Assembly: GCA_032718475.1 (NCBI GenBank)
Contig: JAUCBJ010007854.1
Coordinates: 84,270-148,269, forward strand
Direction: 5' to 3'
Length of the DNA: 64,000 nucleotides
Source of the DNA: Nemertoderma westbladi
Taxonomy: Eukaryota; Xenacoelomorpha; Nemertodermatida; Nemertodermatidae
Shown here: one piece after another, positions 24,801 through 39,644 of the stretch
Layout of the letters: each line of letters opens with the position of its first letter
Position numbering within the stretch: position 1 is the stretch's first letter
Translations under genes and position numbers: made by a program
The notes under the pieces: model-generated
Seen by the model: the letters and a program-made list of their open reading frames with translations, nothing else
Databases searched by the model: none
Told to the model about the DNA's origin: nothing

Positions 24801-27800
24801 GGAACCCAGTTGTGTGTGATACTAACAATAAGACCATTATTAAAGGAACCCAGTTGTGTGTGATACTAACAATAAGACCATTAGTAAAGGAACCCAGTTG
24901 TGTGTGATACTAACAATAAGACCATTAGTAAAGGAACCCAGTTGTGTGTGATACTAACAATAAGACCATTAGTAAAGGAACCCAGTTGTGTGTGATACTA
25001 ACAATAAGACCATTAGTAAAGGAACCCAGTTGTGTGTGATACTAACAATAAGACCATTAGTAAAGGAACCCAGTTGTGTGTGATACTAACAATAAGACCA
25101 TTAGTAAAGGAACCCAGTTGTGTGTGATACTAACAATAAGACCATTAGTAAAGGAACCCAGTTGTGTGTGATACTAACAATAAGACCATTAGTAAAGGAA
25201 CCCAGTTGTGTGTGATACTAACAATAAGACCATTAGTAAAGGAACCCAGTTGTGTGTGTGATACTAACAATAAGACCATTAGTAAAGGAACCCAGTTGTG
25301 TGTGTGATACTAACAATAAGACCATTAGTAAAGGAACCCAGTTGTGTGTGATACTAACAATAAGACCATTATTAAAGGAACCCAGTTGTGTGTGATACTA
25401 ACAATAAGACCATTAGTAAAGGAACCCAGTTGTGTGTGATACTAACAATAAGACCATTAGTAAAGGAACCCAGTTGTGTGTGATACTAACAATAAGACCA
25501 TTAGTAAAGGAACCCAGTTGTGTGTGATACTAACAATAAGACCATTATTAAAGGAACCCAGTTGTGTGTGATACTAACAATAAGACCATTATTAAAGGAA
25601 CCCAGTTGTGTGTGATACTAACAATAAGACCATTAGTAAAGGAACCCAGTTGTGTGTGATACTAACAATAAGACCATTAGTAAAGGAACCCAGTTGTGTG
25701 TGATACTAACAATAAGACCATTAGTAAAGGAACCCAGTTGTGTGTGATACTAACAATAAGACCATTATTAAAGGAACCCAGTTGTGTGTGATACTAACAA
25801 TAAGACCATTAGTAAAGGAACCCAGTTGTGTGTGATACTAACAATAAGACCATTAGTAAAGGAACCCAGTTGTGTGTGTGATACTAACAATAAGACCATT
25901 AGTAAAGGAACCCAGTTGTGTGTGTGATACTAACAATAAGACCATTAGTAAAGGAACCCAGTTGTGTGTGATACTAACAATAAGACCATTATTAAAGGAA
26001 CCCAGTTGTGTGTGATACTAACAATAAGACCATTAGTAAAGGAACCCAGTTGTGTGTGATACTAACAATAAGACCATTATTAAAGGAACCCAGTTGTGTG
26101 TGATACTAACAATAAGACCATTATTAAAGGAACCCAGTTGTGTGTGATACTAACAATAAGACCATTAGTAAAGGAACCCAGTTGTGTGTGTGATACTAAC
26201 AATAAGACCATTAGTAAAGGAACCCAGTTGTGTGTGTGATACTAACAATAAGACCATTAGTAAAGGAACCCAGTTGTGTGTGATACTAACAATAAGACCA
26301 TTATTAAAGGAACCCAGTTGTGTGTGATACTAACAATAAGACCATTAGTAAAGGAACCCAGTTGTGTGTGATACTAACAATAATACCATTAGTAAAGGAA
26401 CCCAGTTGTGTGTGATACTAACAATAAGCCATTAGTAAAGGAACCCAGTTGTGTGTGATACTAACAATAAGGCCATTAGTAAAGGAACCCAGTTGTGTGT
26501 GATACTAACAATAAGACCATTAGTAAAGGAACCCAGTTGTGTGTGATACTAACAATAAGACCATTATTAAAGGAACCCAGTTGTGTGTGATACTAACAAT
26601 AAGACCATTAGTAAAGGAACCCAGTTGTGTGTGATACTAACAATAATACCATTAGTAAAGGAACCCAGTTGTGTGTGATACTAACAATAAGGCATTAGTA
26701 AAGGAACCCAGTTGTGTGTGATACTAACAATAAGCCATTAGTAAAGGAACCCAGTTGTGTGTGATACTAACAATAAGACCATTAGTAAAGGAACCCAGTT
26801 GTGTGTGATACTAACAATAAGGCATTAGTAAAGGAACCCAGTTTTGTGTGATACTAACAATAAGACCATTAGTAAAGGAACCCAGTTGTGTGTGATACTA
26901 ACAATAAGACCATTAGTAAAGGAACCCAGTTGTGTGTGATACTAACAATAAGACCATTAGTAAAGGAACCCAGTTGTGTGTGATACTAACAATAAGACCA
27001 TTAGAAAAAGAACCCAGTTGTGTGTGATACTAACAATAAGACCATTAGTAAAGGAACCCAGTTGTGTGTGTGATACTAACAATAAGACGATTAGTAAAGG
27101 AACCCAGTTGTGTGTGATACTAACAATAAGCCATTAGTAAAGGAACCCAGTTGTGTGTGATACTAACAATAAGACCATTAGTAAAGGAACCCAGTTGTGT
27201 GTGTGATACTAACAATAAGACCATTAGTAAAGGAACCCAGTTGTGTGTGATACTAACAATAAGACGATTAGTAAAGGAACCCAGTTGTGTGTGATACTAA
27301 CAATAAGACCATTAGTAAAGGAACCCAGTTGTGTGTGATACTAACAATAAGACCATTAGTAAAGGAACCCAGTTGTGTGTGTGATACTAACAATAAGACG
27401 ATTAGCAAAGGAACCCAGTTGTGTGTGATACTAACAATAAGCCATTAGTAAAGGAACCCAGTTGTGTGTGATACTAACAATAAGACCATTAGTAAAGGAA
27501 CCCAGTTGTGTGTGTGATACTAACAATAAGACCATTAGTAAAGGAACCCAGTTGTGTGTGATACTAACAATAAGACGATTAGTAAAGGAACCCAGTTGTG
27601 TGTGATACTAACAATAAGACCATTAGTAAAGGAACCCAGTTGTGTGTGATACTAACAATAAGACCATTAGAAAAAGAACCCAGTTGTGTGTGATACTAAC
27701 AATAAGACCATTAGTAAAGGAACCCAGTTGTGTGTGATACGAACAATAATACCATTAGTAAAGGAACCCAGTTGTGTTTGATACTAACAATAAGACCATT

Positions 27801-30800
27801 AGTAAAGGAACCCAGTTGTGTGTGATACTAACAATAATACCATTAGTAAAGGAACCCAGTTGTGTGTGATACTAACAATAAGCCATTAGTAAAGGAACCC
27901 AGTTGTGTGTGATACTAACAATAAGACCATTAGTAAAGGAACCCAGTTGTGTGTGATACTAACAATAAGCCATTAGTAAAGGAACCCAGTTGTGTGTGAT
28001 ACTAACAATAAGACCATTAGTAAAGGAACCCAGTTGTGTGTGATACTAACAATAAGCCATTAGTAAAGGAACCCAGTTGTGTGTGATACTAACAATAATA
28101 CCATTAGTAAAGGAACCCAGTTGTGTGTGATACTAACAATAAGACCATTAGTAAAGGAACCCAGTTGTGTGTGATACTAACAATAAGACCATTAGTAAAG
28201 GAACCCAGTTGTGTGTGATACTAACAATAAGACCATTAGTAAAGGAACCCAGTTGTGTGTGATACTAACAATAAGACCATTAGCAAAGGAACCCAGTTGT
28301 GTGTGATACTAACAATAAGCCATTAGTAAAGGAACCCAGTTGTGTGTGATACTAACAATAAGACCATTAGTAAAGGAACCCAGTTGTGTGTGTGATACTA
28401 ACAATAATACCATTAGTAAAGGAACCCAGTTGTGTGTGATACTAACAATAATACCATTAGTAAAGGAACCCAGTTGTGTGTGATACTAACAATAAGACCA
28501 TTAGTAAAGGAACCCAGTTGTGTGTGATACTAACAATAAGACCATTAGTAAAGGAACCCAGTTGTGTGTGATACTAACAATAAGCCATTAGTAAAGGAAC
28601 TCAGTTGTGTGTGATACTAACAATAAGACCATTAGTAAAGGAACCCAGTTGTGTGTGATACTAACAATAAGACCATTAGTAAAGGAACCCAGTTGTGTGT
28701 GATACTAACAATAAGACCATTAGTAAAGGAACCCAGTTGTGTGTGATACTAACAATAAGACCATTAGTAAAGGAACCCAGTTGTGTGTGATACTAACAAT
28801 AAGACCATTAGTAAAGGAACCCAGTTGTGTGTGATACTAACAATAATACCATTAGTAAAGGAACCCAGTTGTGTGTGATACTAACAATAAGCCATTAGTA
28901 AAGGAACTCAGTTGTGTGTGATACTAACAATAATACCATTAGTAAAGGAACCCAGTTGTGTGTGATACTAACAATAAGCCATTAGTAAAGGAACTCAGTT
29001 GTGTGTGATACTAACAATAAGACCATTAGTAAAGGAACCCAGTTGTGTGTGATACTAACAATAATACCATTAGTAAAGGAACCCAGTTGTGTGTGATACT
29101 AACAATAAGCCATTAGTAAAGGAACTCAGTTGTGTGTGATACTAACAATAAGACCATTAGTAAAGGAACCCAGTTGTGTGTGATACTAACAATAAGACCA
29201 TTAGTAAAGGAACCCAGTTGTGTGTGTGATACTAACAATAATACCATTAGTAAAGGAACCCAGTTGTGTGTGATACTAACAATAAGACCATTAGTAAAGG
29301 AACCCAGTTGTGTGTGATACTAACAATAATACCATTAGTAAAGGAACCCAGTTGTGTGTGATACTAACAATAAGACCATTAGTAAAGGAACCCAGTTGTG
29401 TGTGATACTAACAATAAGCCATTAGTAAAGGAACTCAGTTGTGTGTGATACTAACAATAAGACCATTAGTAAAGGAACCCAGTTGTGTGTGATACTAACA
29501 ATAAGACCATTAGTAAAGGAACCCAGTTGTGTGTGTGATACTAACAATAAGACCATTAGTAAAGGAACCCAGTTGTGTGTGATACTAACAATAAGACCAT
29601 TAGTAAAGGAACCCAGTTGTGTGTGATACTAACAATAAGACCATTAGTAAAGGAACCCAGTTGTGTGTGTGATACTAACAATAAGACCATTAGTAAAGGA
29701 ACCCAGTTGTGTGTGTGATACTAACAATAAGACCATTAGCAAAGGAACCCAGTTGTGTGTGATACTAACAATAAGACCATTAGTAAAGGAACCCAGTTGT
29801 GTGTGTGATACTAACAATAAGCCATTAGTAAAGGAACCCACTTGTGTGTGATACTAACAATAAGGCATTAGTAAAAGAACCCAGTTGTGTGTGATACTAA
29901 CAATAAGACCATTAGTAAAGGAACCCAGTTGTGTGTGATACTAACAATAATACCATTAGTAAAGGAACCCAGTTGTGTGTGATACTAACAATAAGACCAT
30001 TAGTAAAGGAACCCAGTTGTGTGTGTGATACTAACAATAAGACCATTAGTAAAGGAACCCAGTTGTGTGTGTGATACTAACAATAAGACCATTAGTAAAG
30101 GAACCCAGTTGTGTGTGATACTAACAATAAGACCATTAGTAAAGGAACCCAGTTGTGTGTGATACTAACAATAAGACCATTAGTAAAGGAACCCAGTTGT
30201 GTGTGATACTAACAATAATACCATTAGTAAAGGAACCCAGTTGTGTGTGATACTAACAATAAGCCATTAGTAAAGGAACCCAGTTGTGTGTGATACTAAC
30301 AATAAGACCATTAGTAAAGGAACCCAGTTGTGTGTGATACTAACAATAAGACCATTAGTAAAGGAACCCAGTTGTGTGTGTGATACTAACAATAAGACCA
30401 TTAGTAAAGGAACCCAGTTGTGTGTGTGATACTAACAATAAGACCATTAGTAAAGGAACCCAGTTGTGTGTGATACTAACAATAAGACCATTAGTAAAGG
30501 AACCCAGTTGTGTGTGATACTAACAATAAGACCATTAGTAAAGGAACCCAGTTGTGTGTGTGATACTAACAATAAGACCATTAGTAAAGGAACCCAGTTG
30601 TGTGTGTGATACTAACAATAAGACCATTAGTAAAGGAACCCAGTTGTGTGTGATACTAACAATAAGACCATTAGTAAAGGAACCCAGTTGTGTGTGTGAT
30701 ACTAACAATAAGCCATTAGTAAAGGAACCCAGTTGTGTGTGTGATACTAACAATAAGACCATTAGTAAAGGAACCCAGTTGTGTGTGATACTAACAATAA

Positions 30801-33800
30801 GACCATTAGTAAAGGAACCCAGTTGTGTGTGATACTAACAATAAGACCATTAGTAAAGGAACCCAGTTGTGTGTGATACTAACAATAAGACCATTAGTAA
30901 AGGAACCCAGTTGTGTGTGATACTAACAATAAGACCATTAGTAAAGGAACCCAGTTGTGTGTGTGATACTAACAATAAGACCATTAGTAAAGGAACCCAG
31001 TTGTGTGTGTGATACTAACAATAAGACCATTAGTAAAGGAACCCAGTTGTGTGTGATACTAACAATAAGACCATTAGTAAAGGAACCCAGTTGTGTGTGT
31101 GATACTAACAATAAGACCATTAGTAAAGGAACCCAGTTGTGTGTGTGATACTAACAATAAGACCATTAGTAAAGGAACCCAGTTGTGTGTGATACTAACA
31201 ATAAGACCATTAGTAAAGGAACCCAGTTGTGTGTGTGATACTAACAATAAGACCATTAGTAAAGGAACCCAGTTGTGTGTGATACTAACAATAAGACCAT
31301 TAGTAAAGGAACCCAGTTGTGTGTGATACTAACAATAAGACCATTAGTAAAGGAACCCAGTTGTGTGTGATACTAACAATAAGACCATTAGTAAAGGAAC
31401 CCAGTTGTGTGTGATACTAACAATAAGACCATTAGTAAAGGAACCCAGTTGTGTGTGTGATACTAACAATAAGACCATTAGTAAAGGAACCCAGTTGTGT
31501 GTGTGATACTAACAATAAGACCATTAGTAAAGGAACCCAGTTGTGTGTGATACTAACAATAAGACCATTAGTAAAGGAACCCAGTTGTGTGTGTGATACT
31601 AACAATAAGACCATTAGTAAAGGAACCCAGTTGTGTGTGTGATACTAACAATAAGACCATTAGTAAAGGAACCCAGTTGTGTGTGATACTAACAATAAGA
31701 CCATTAGTAAAGGAACCCAGTTGTGTGTGTGATACTAACAATAAGACCATTAGTAAAGGAACCCAGTTGTGTGTGTGATACTAACAATAAGACCATTAGT
31801 AAAGGAACCCAGTTGTGTGTGTGATACTAACAATAAGACCATTAGTAAAGGAACCCAGTTGTGTGTGATACTAACAATAAGACCATTAGTAAAGGAACCC
31901 AGTTGTGTGTGATACTAACAATAAGACCATTAGTAAAGGAACCCAGTTGTGTGTGTGATACTAACAATAAGACCATTAGTAAAGGAACCCAGTTGTGTGT
32001 GTGATACTAACAATAAGACCATTAGTAAAGGAACCCAGTTGTGTGTGTGATACTAACAATAAGACCATTAGTAAAGGAACCCAGTTGTGTGTGATACTAA
32101 CAATAAGACCATTAGTAAAGGAACCCAGTTGTGTGTGATACTAACAATAAGACCATTAGTAAAGGAACCCAGTTGTGTGTGTGATACTAACAATAAGCCA
32201 TTAGTAAAGGAACCCAGTTGTGTGTGTGATACTAACAATAAGACCATTAGTAAAGGAACCCAGTTGTGTGTGATACTAACAATAAGACCATTAGTAAAGG
32301 AACCCAGTTGTGTGTGTGATACTAACAATAAGACCATTAGTAAAGGAACCCAGTTGTGTGTGATACTAACAATAAGACCATTAGTAAAGGAACCCAGTTG
32401 TGTGTGTGATACTAACAATAAGACCATTAGTAAAGGAACCCAGTTGTGTGTGTGATACTAACAATAAGACCATTAGTAAAGGAACCCAGTTGTGTGTGAT
32501 ACTAACAATAAGACCATTAGTAAAGGAACCCAGTTGTGTGTGATACTAACAATAAGACCATTAGTAAAGGAACCCAGTTGTGTGTGATACTAACAATAAG
32601 ACCATTAGTAAAGGAACCCAGTTGTGTGTGATACTAACAATAAGCCATTAGTAAAGGAACCCAGTTGTGTGTGATACTAACAATAAGACCATTAGTAAAG
32701 GAACCCAGTTGTGTGTGATACTAACAATAAGACCATTAGTAAAGGAACCCAGTTGTGTGTGATACTAACAATAAGACCATTAGTAAAGGAACCCAGTTGT
32801 GTGTGATACTAACAATAAGACCATTAGTAAAGGAACCCAGTTGTGTGTGTGATACTAACAATAAGACCATTAGTAAAGGAACCCAGTTGTGTGTGATACT
32901 AACAATAAGACCATTAGTAAAGGAACCCAGTTGTGTGTGATACTAACAATAAGACCATTAGTAAAGGAACCCAGTTGTGTGTGATACTAACAATAAGACC
33001 ATTAGTAAAGGAACCCAGTTGTGTGTGTGATACTAACAATAAGCCATTAGTAAAGGAACCCAGTTGTGTGTGATACTAACAATAAGCCATTAGTAAAGGA
33101 ACCCAGTTGTGTGTGATACTAACAATAAGACCATTAGTAAAGGAACCCAGTTGTGTGTGATACTAACAATAAGACCATTAGTAAAGGAACCCAGTTGTGT
33201 GTGATACTAACAATAAGACCATTAGTAAAGGAACCCAGTTGTGTGTGATACTAACAATAAGACCATTAGTAAAGGAACCCAGTTGTGTGTGTGATACTAA
33301 CAATAAGACCATTAGTAAAGGAACCCAGTTGTGTGTGTGATACTAACAATAAGACCATTAGTAAAGGAACCCAGTTGTGTGTGATACTAACAATAAGACC
33401 ATTAGTAAAGGAACCCAGTTGTGTGTGATACTAACAATAAGACCATTAGTAAAGGAACCCAGTTGTGTGTGATACTAACAATAATACCATTAGCAAAGGA
33501 ACCCAGTTGTGTGTGATACTAACAATAAGACCATTAGTAAAGGAACCCAGTTGTGTGTGATACTAACAATAAGACCATTAGTAAAGGAACCCAGTTGTGT
33601 GTGATACTAACAATAAGACCATTAGCAAAGGAACCCAGTTGTGTGTGATACTAACAATAAGACCATTAGCAAAGGAACCCAGTTGTGTGTGATACTAACA
33701 ATAAGCCATTAGTAAAGGAACCCAGTTGTGTGTGATACTAACAATAAGACCATTAGCAAAGGAACCCAGTTGTGTGTGATACTAACAATAAGCCATTAGT

Positions 33801-36800
33801 AAAGGAACCCAGTTGTGTGTGATACTAACAATAAGACCATTAGTAAAGGAACCCAGTTGTGTGTGATACTAACAATAATACCATTAGTAAAGGAACCCAG
33901 TTGTGTGTGATACTAACAATAAGACCATTAGTAAAGGAACCCAGTTGTGTGTGTGATACTAACAATAAGCCATTAGTAAAGGAACCCAGTTGTGTGTGAT
34001 ACTAACAATAAGGCATTAGTAAAAGAACCCAGTTGTGTGTGATACTAACAATAAGACCATTAGCAAAGGAAACCAGTTGTGTGTGATACTAACAATAATA
34101 CCATTAGTAAAGGAACCCAGTTGTGTGTGATACTAACAATAAGACCATTAGTAAAGGAACCCAGTTGTGTGTGTGATACTAACAATAAGACCATTAGTAA
34201 AGGAACCCAGTTGTGTGTGTGATACTAACAATAAGACCATTAGTAAAGGAACCCAGTTGTGTGTGATACTAACAATAAGACCATTAGTAAAGGAACCCAG
34301 TTGTGTGTGTGATACTAACAATAAGACCATTAGTAAAGGAACCCAGTTGTGTGTGTGATACTAACAATAAGACCATTAGTAAAGGAACCCAGTTGTGTGT
34401 GTGATACTAACAATAATACCATTAGTAAAGGAACCCAGTTGTGTGTGATACTAACAATAAGACCATTAGTAAAGGAACCCAGTTGTGTGTGTGATACTAA
34501 CAATAAGACCATTAGTAAAGGAACCCAGTTGTGTGTGTGATACTAACAATAAGACCATTAGTAAAGGAACCCAGTTGTGTGTGTGATACTAACAATAATA
34601 CCATTAGTAAAGGAACCCAGTTGTGTGTGATACTAACAATAAGACCATTAGTAAAGGAACCCAGTTGTGTGTGTGATACTAACAATAAGACCATTAGTAA
34701 AGGAACCCAGTTGTGTGTGTGATACTAACAATAAGACCATTAGTAAAGGAACCCAGTTGTGTGTGTGATACTAACAATAATACCATTAGTAAAGGAACCC
34801 AGTTGTGTGTGATACTAACAATAAGACCATTAGTAAAGGAACCCAGTTGTGTGTGATACTAACAATAAGACCATTAGTAAAGGAACCCAGTTGTGTGTGA
34901 TACTAACAATAAGCCATTAGTAAAGGAACCCAGTTGTGTGTGATACTAACAATAAGACCATTAGCAAAGGAACCCAGTTGTGTGTGATACTAACAATAAG
35001 ACCATTAGTAAAGGAACCCAGTTGTGTGTGTGATACTAACAATAAGACCATTAGTAAAGGAACCCAGTTGTGTGTGATACTAACAAAAAGACCATTAGTA
35101 AAGGAACCCAGTTGTGTGTGATACTAACAATAAGCCATTAGTAAAGGAACCCAGTTGTGTGTGATACTAACAATAAGACCATTAGCAAAGGAACCCAGTT
35201 GTGTGTGATACTAACAATAAGACCATTAGTAAAGGAACCCAGTTGTGTGTGATACTAACAATAAGACCATTAGTAAAGGAACCCAGTTGTGTGTGATACT
35301 AACAATAAGACCATTAGCAAAGGAACCCAGTTGTGTGTGATACTAACAATAAGACCATTAGTAAAGGAACCCAGTTGTGTGTGTGATACTAACAATAAGA
35401 CCATTAGTAAAGGAACCCAGTTGTGTGTGATACTAACAATAAGCCATTAGTAAAGGAACCCAGTTGTGTATGATACTAACAATAAGACCATTAGTAAAGG
35501 AACCCAGTTGTGTGTGATACTAACAATAAGACCATTAGTAAAGGAACCCAGTTGTGTGTGATACTAACAATAAGACCATTAGCAAAGGAACCCAGTTGTG
35601 TGTGATACTAACAATAAGACCATTAGTAAAGGAACCCAGTTGTGTGTGATACTAACAATAAGACCATTAGCAAAGGAACCCAGTTGTGTGTGATACTAAC
35701 AATAAGACCATTAGTAAAGGAACCCAGTTGTGTGTGTGATACTAACAATAAGACCATTAGTAAAGGAACCCAGTTGTGTGTGATACTAACAATAAGCCAT
35801 TAGTAAAGGAACCCAGTTGTGTATGATACTAACAATAAGACCATTAGTAAAGGAACCCAGTTGTGTGTGATACTAACAATAAGACCATTATTAAAGGAAC
35901 CCAGTTGTGTGTGATACTAACAATAAGACCATTAGCAAAGGAACCCAGTTGTGTGTGATACTAACAATAAGACCATTAGTAAAGGAACCCAGTTGTGTGT
36001 GTGATACTAACAATAAGACCATTAGTAAAGGAACCCAGTTGTGTGTGATACTAACAATAAGACCATTAGTAAAGGAACCCAGTTGTGTGTGTGATACTAA
36101 CAATAAGACCATTAGTAAAGGAACCCAGTTGTGTGTGTGATACTAACAATAAGACCATTAGTAAAGGAACCCAGTTGTGTGTGTGATACTAACAATAAGA
36201 CCATTAGTAAAGGAACCCAGTTGTGTGTGATACTAACAATAAGCCATTAGTAAAGGAACCCAGTTGTGTGTGATACTAACAATAATACCATTAGTAAAGG
36301 AACCCAGTTGTGTGTGATACTAACAATAAGACCATTAGCAAAGGAACCCAGTTGTGTGTGATACTAACAATAAGCCATTAGTAAAGGAACCCAGTTGTGT
36401 GTGATACTAACAATAAGACCATTAGTAAAGGAACCCAGTTGTGTGTGATACTAACAATAATACCATTAGTAAAGGAACCCAGTTGTGTGTGTGATACTAA
36501 CAATAAGACCATTAGCAAAGGAACCCAGTTGTGTGTGATACTAACAATAAGCCATTAGTAAAGGAACCCAGTTGTGTGTGTGATACTAACAATAAGCCAT
36601 TAGTAAAGGAACCCAGTTGTGTGTGATACTAACAATAAGACCATTAGTAAAGGAACCCAGTTGTGTGTGATACTAACAATAAGACCATTAGTAAAGGAAC
36701 CCAGTTGTGTGTGATACTAACAATAAGACCATTAGTAAAGGAACCCAGTTGTGTGTGTGATACTAACAATAAGCCATTAGTAAAGGAACCCAGTTGTGTG

Positions 36801-39644
36801 TGATACTAACAATAAGACCATTAGTAAAGGAACCCAGTTGTGTGTGATACTAACAATAAGACCATTAGTAAAGGAACCCAGTTGTGTGTGATACTAACAA
36901 TAAGACCATTAGCAAAGGAACCCAGTTGTGTGTGATACTAACAATAAGCCATTAGTAAAGGAACCCAGTTGTGTATGATACTAACAATAAGACCATTAGC
37001 AAAGGAACCCAGTTGTGTGTGATACTAACAATAAGACCATTAGTAAAGGAACCCAGTTGTGTGTGTGATACTAACAATAAGACCATTAGTAAAGGAATCC
37101 AGTTGTGTGTGTGATACTAACAATAAGACCATTAGTAAAGGAACCCAGTTGTGTGTGATACTAACAATAAGACCATTAGTAAAGGAACCCAGTTGTGTGT
37201 GATACTAACAATAAGACCATTAGTAAAGGAACCCAGTTGTGTGTGATACTATCAATAAGCCATTAGTAAAAGAACCCAGTTGTGTGTGATACTAACAATA
37301 ATACCATTAGTAAAGGAACCCAGTTGTGTGTGATACTAACAATAAGACCATTAGTAAAGGAACCCAGTTGTGTGTGATACTAACAATAAGACCATTAGTA
37401 AAGGAACCCAGTTGTGTGTGATATTAACAATAATACCATTAGTAAAGGAACCCAGTTGTGTGTGATACTAACAATAAGACCATTAGTAAAGGAACCCAGT
37501 TGTGTGTGATACTAACAATAAGACCATTAGTAAAGGAACCCAGTTGTGTGTGATACTAACAATAAGACCATTAGCAAAGGAACCCAGTTGTGTGTGTGAT
37601 ACTAACAGTAATACCATTAGTAAAGGAACCCAGTTGTGTGTGATACTAACAATAAGCCATTAGTAAAGGAACCCAGTTTTGTGTGATACTAACAATAATA
37701 CCATTAGTAAAGGAACCCAGTTGTGTGTGATACTAACAATAAGACCATTAGTAAAGGAACCCAGTTGTGTGTGATACTAACAATAAGACCATTAGTAAAG
37801 GAACCCAGTTGTGTGTGATACTAACAATAAGACCATTAGTAAAGGAACCCAGTTGTGTGTGATACTAACAATAAGACCATTAGTAAAGGAACCCAGTTGT
37901 GTGTGATACTAACAATAAGACCATTAGTAAAGGAACCCAGTTGTGTGTGATACTAACAATAAGACCATTAGTAAAGGAACCCAGTTGTGTGTGATACTAA
38001 CAATAAGACCATTAGTAAAGGAACCCAGTTGTGTGTGATACTAACAATAAGACCATTAGTAAAGGAACCCAGTTGTGTGTGATACTAACAATAAGACCAT
38101 TAGTAAAGGAACCCAGTTGTGTGTGATACTAACAATAAGACCATTAGTAAAGGAACCCAGTTGTGTGTGATACTAACAATAAGCCATTAGTAAAGGAACC
38201 CAGTTGTGTATGATACTAACAATAAGACCATTAGCAAAGGAACCCAGTTGTGTGTGATACTAACAATAAGACCATTAGCAAAGGAACCCAGTTGTGTGTG
38301 TGATACTAACAATAAGACCATTAGTAAAGGAACCCAGTTGTGTGTGATACTAACAATAAGACCATTAGTAAAGGAACCCAGTTGTGTGTGATACTAACAA
38401 TAAGACCATTAGTAAAGGAACCCAGTTGTGTGTGATACTAACAATAAGACCATTAGTAAAGGAACCCAGTTGTGTGTGATACTAACAATAAGACCATTAG
38501 TAAAGGAACCCAGTTGTGTGTGATACTAACAATAAGACCATTAGTAAAGGAACCCAGTTGTGTGTGATACTAACAATAAGACCATTAGTAAAGGAACCCA
38601 GTTGTGTGTGATACTAACAATAAGACCATTAGTAAAGGAACCCAGTTGTGTGTGATACTAACAATAAGACCATTAGTAAAGGAACCCAGTTGTGTGTGAT
38701 ACTAACAATAAGACCATTAGTAAAGGAACCCAGTTGTGTGTGATACTAACAATAAGACCATTAGTAAAGGAACCCAGTTGTGTGTGATACTAACAATAAG
38801 ACCATTAGTAAAGGAACCCAGTTGTGTGTGATACTAACAATAAGACCATTAGTAAAGGAACCCAGTTGTGTGTGATACTAACAATAAGACCATTAGTAAA
38901 GGAACCCAGTTGTGTGTGATACTAACAATAAGACCATTAGTAAAGGAACCCAGTTGTGTGTGATACTAACAATAAGCCATTAGTAAAGGAACCCAGTTGT
39001 GTATGATACTAACAATAAGACCATTAGCAAAGGAACCCAGTTGTGTGTGATACTAACAATAAGACCATTAGCAAAGGAACCCAGTTGTGTGTGTGATACT
39101 AACAATAAGACCATTAGTAAAGGAACCCAGTTGTGTGTGATACTAACAATAAGACCATTAGTAAAGGAACCCAGTTGTGTGTGATACTAACAATAAGACC
39201 ATTAGTAAAGGAACCCAGTTGTGTGTGATACTAACAATAAGACCATTAGTAAAGGAACCCAGTTGTGTGTGATACTAACAATAAGCCATTAGTAAAGGAA
39301 CCCAGTTGTGTATGATACTAACAATAAGACCATTAGCAAAGGAACCCAGTTGTGTGTGATACTAACAATAAGACCATTAGCAAAGGAACCCAGTTGTGTG
39401 TGTGATACTAACAATAAGACCATTAGTAAAGGAACCCAGTTGTGTGTGATACTAACAATAAGACCATTAGTAAAGGAACCCAGTTGTGTGTGATACTAAC
39501 AATAAGACCATTAGTAAAGGAACCCAGTTGTGTGTGATACTAACAATAAGACCATTAGTAAAGGAACCCAGTTGTGTGTGATACTAACAATAAGACCATT
39601 AGCAAAGGAACCCAGTTGTGTGTGATACTAACAATAAGACCATT
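18861..39644. repeat. Array B: 44-bp minisatellite (with 46- and 43-bp variants), about 470 units
   Basis: Tandem unit made of GTGTGATACTAACAATAAGA, CCATTAGTAAAGGAACCCAG and TTGT. The 46-bp form has one extra GT. The 43-bp form has AAGCC in place of AAGACC. Other recurrent variants are ATTATTAAAGG, AATAATACC, AGCAAAGG, ACTATCAAT and GTATGATAC. The first 1.5 kb is almost uniform 44-bp units. The ATTATTAAA variant is concentrated at about 20.5-26.5 kb, and the 43-bp and AATAATACC forms after about 26.4 kb. Higher-order periods are visible: 182 bp (44+46+46+46) at 34148-34740 and 136 bp (44+46+46) at 30938-31260 and 31432-31780. The array meets array A directly at 18860/18861. There are no spacers, so it is not CRISPR. 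Short open frames of 60-120 residues on both strands follow from the period. Confidence 0.97.

Noticed and set aside
20356-39493. Many 60-120-residue frames (CDTNNKTISKG and SHTQLGSFTNG types) in array B
   Set aside because: Periodicity artefacts of 44/46-bp units, present on both strands at the same places.
18861-39644. CRISPR-like array of short direct repeats
   Set aside because: Units are contiguous with no unique spacers, there are no cas genes, and the context is an animal genome. It is a minisatellite.
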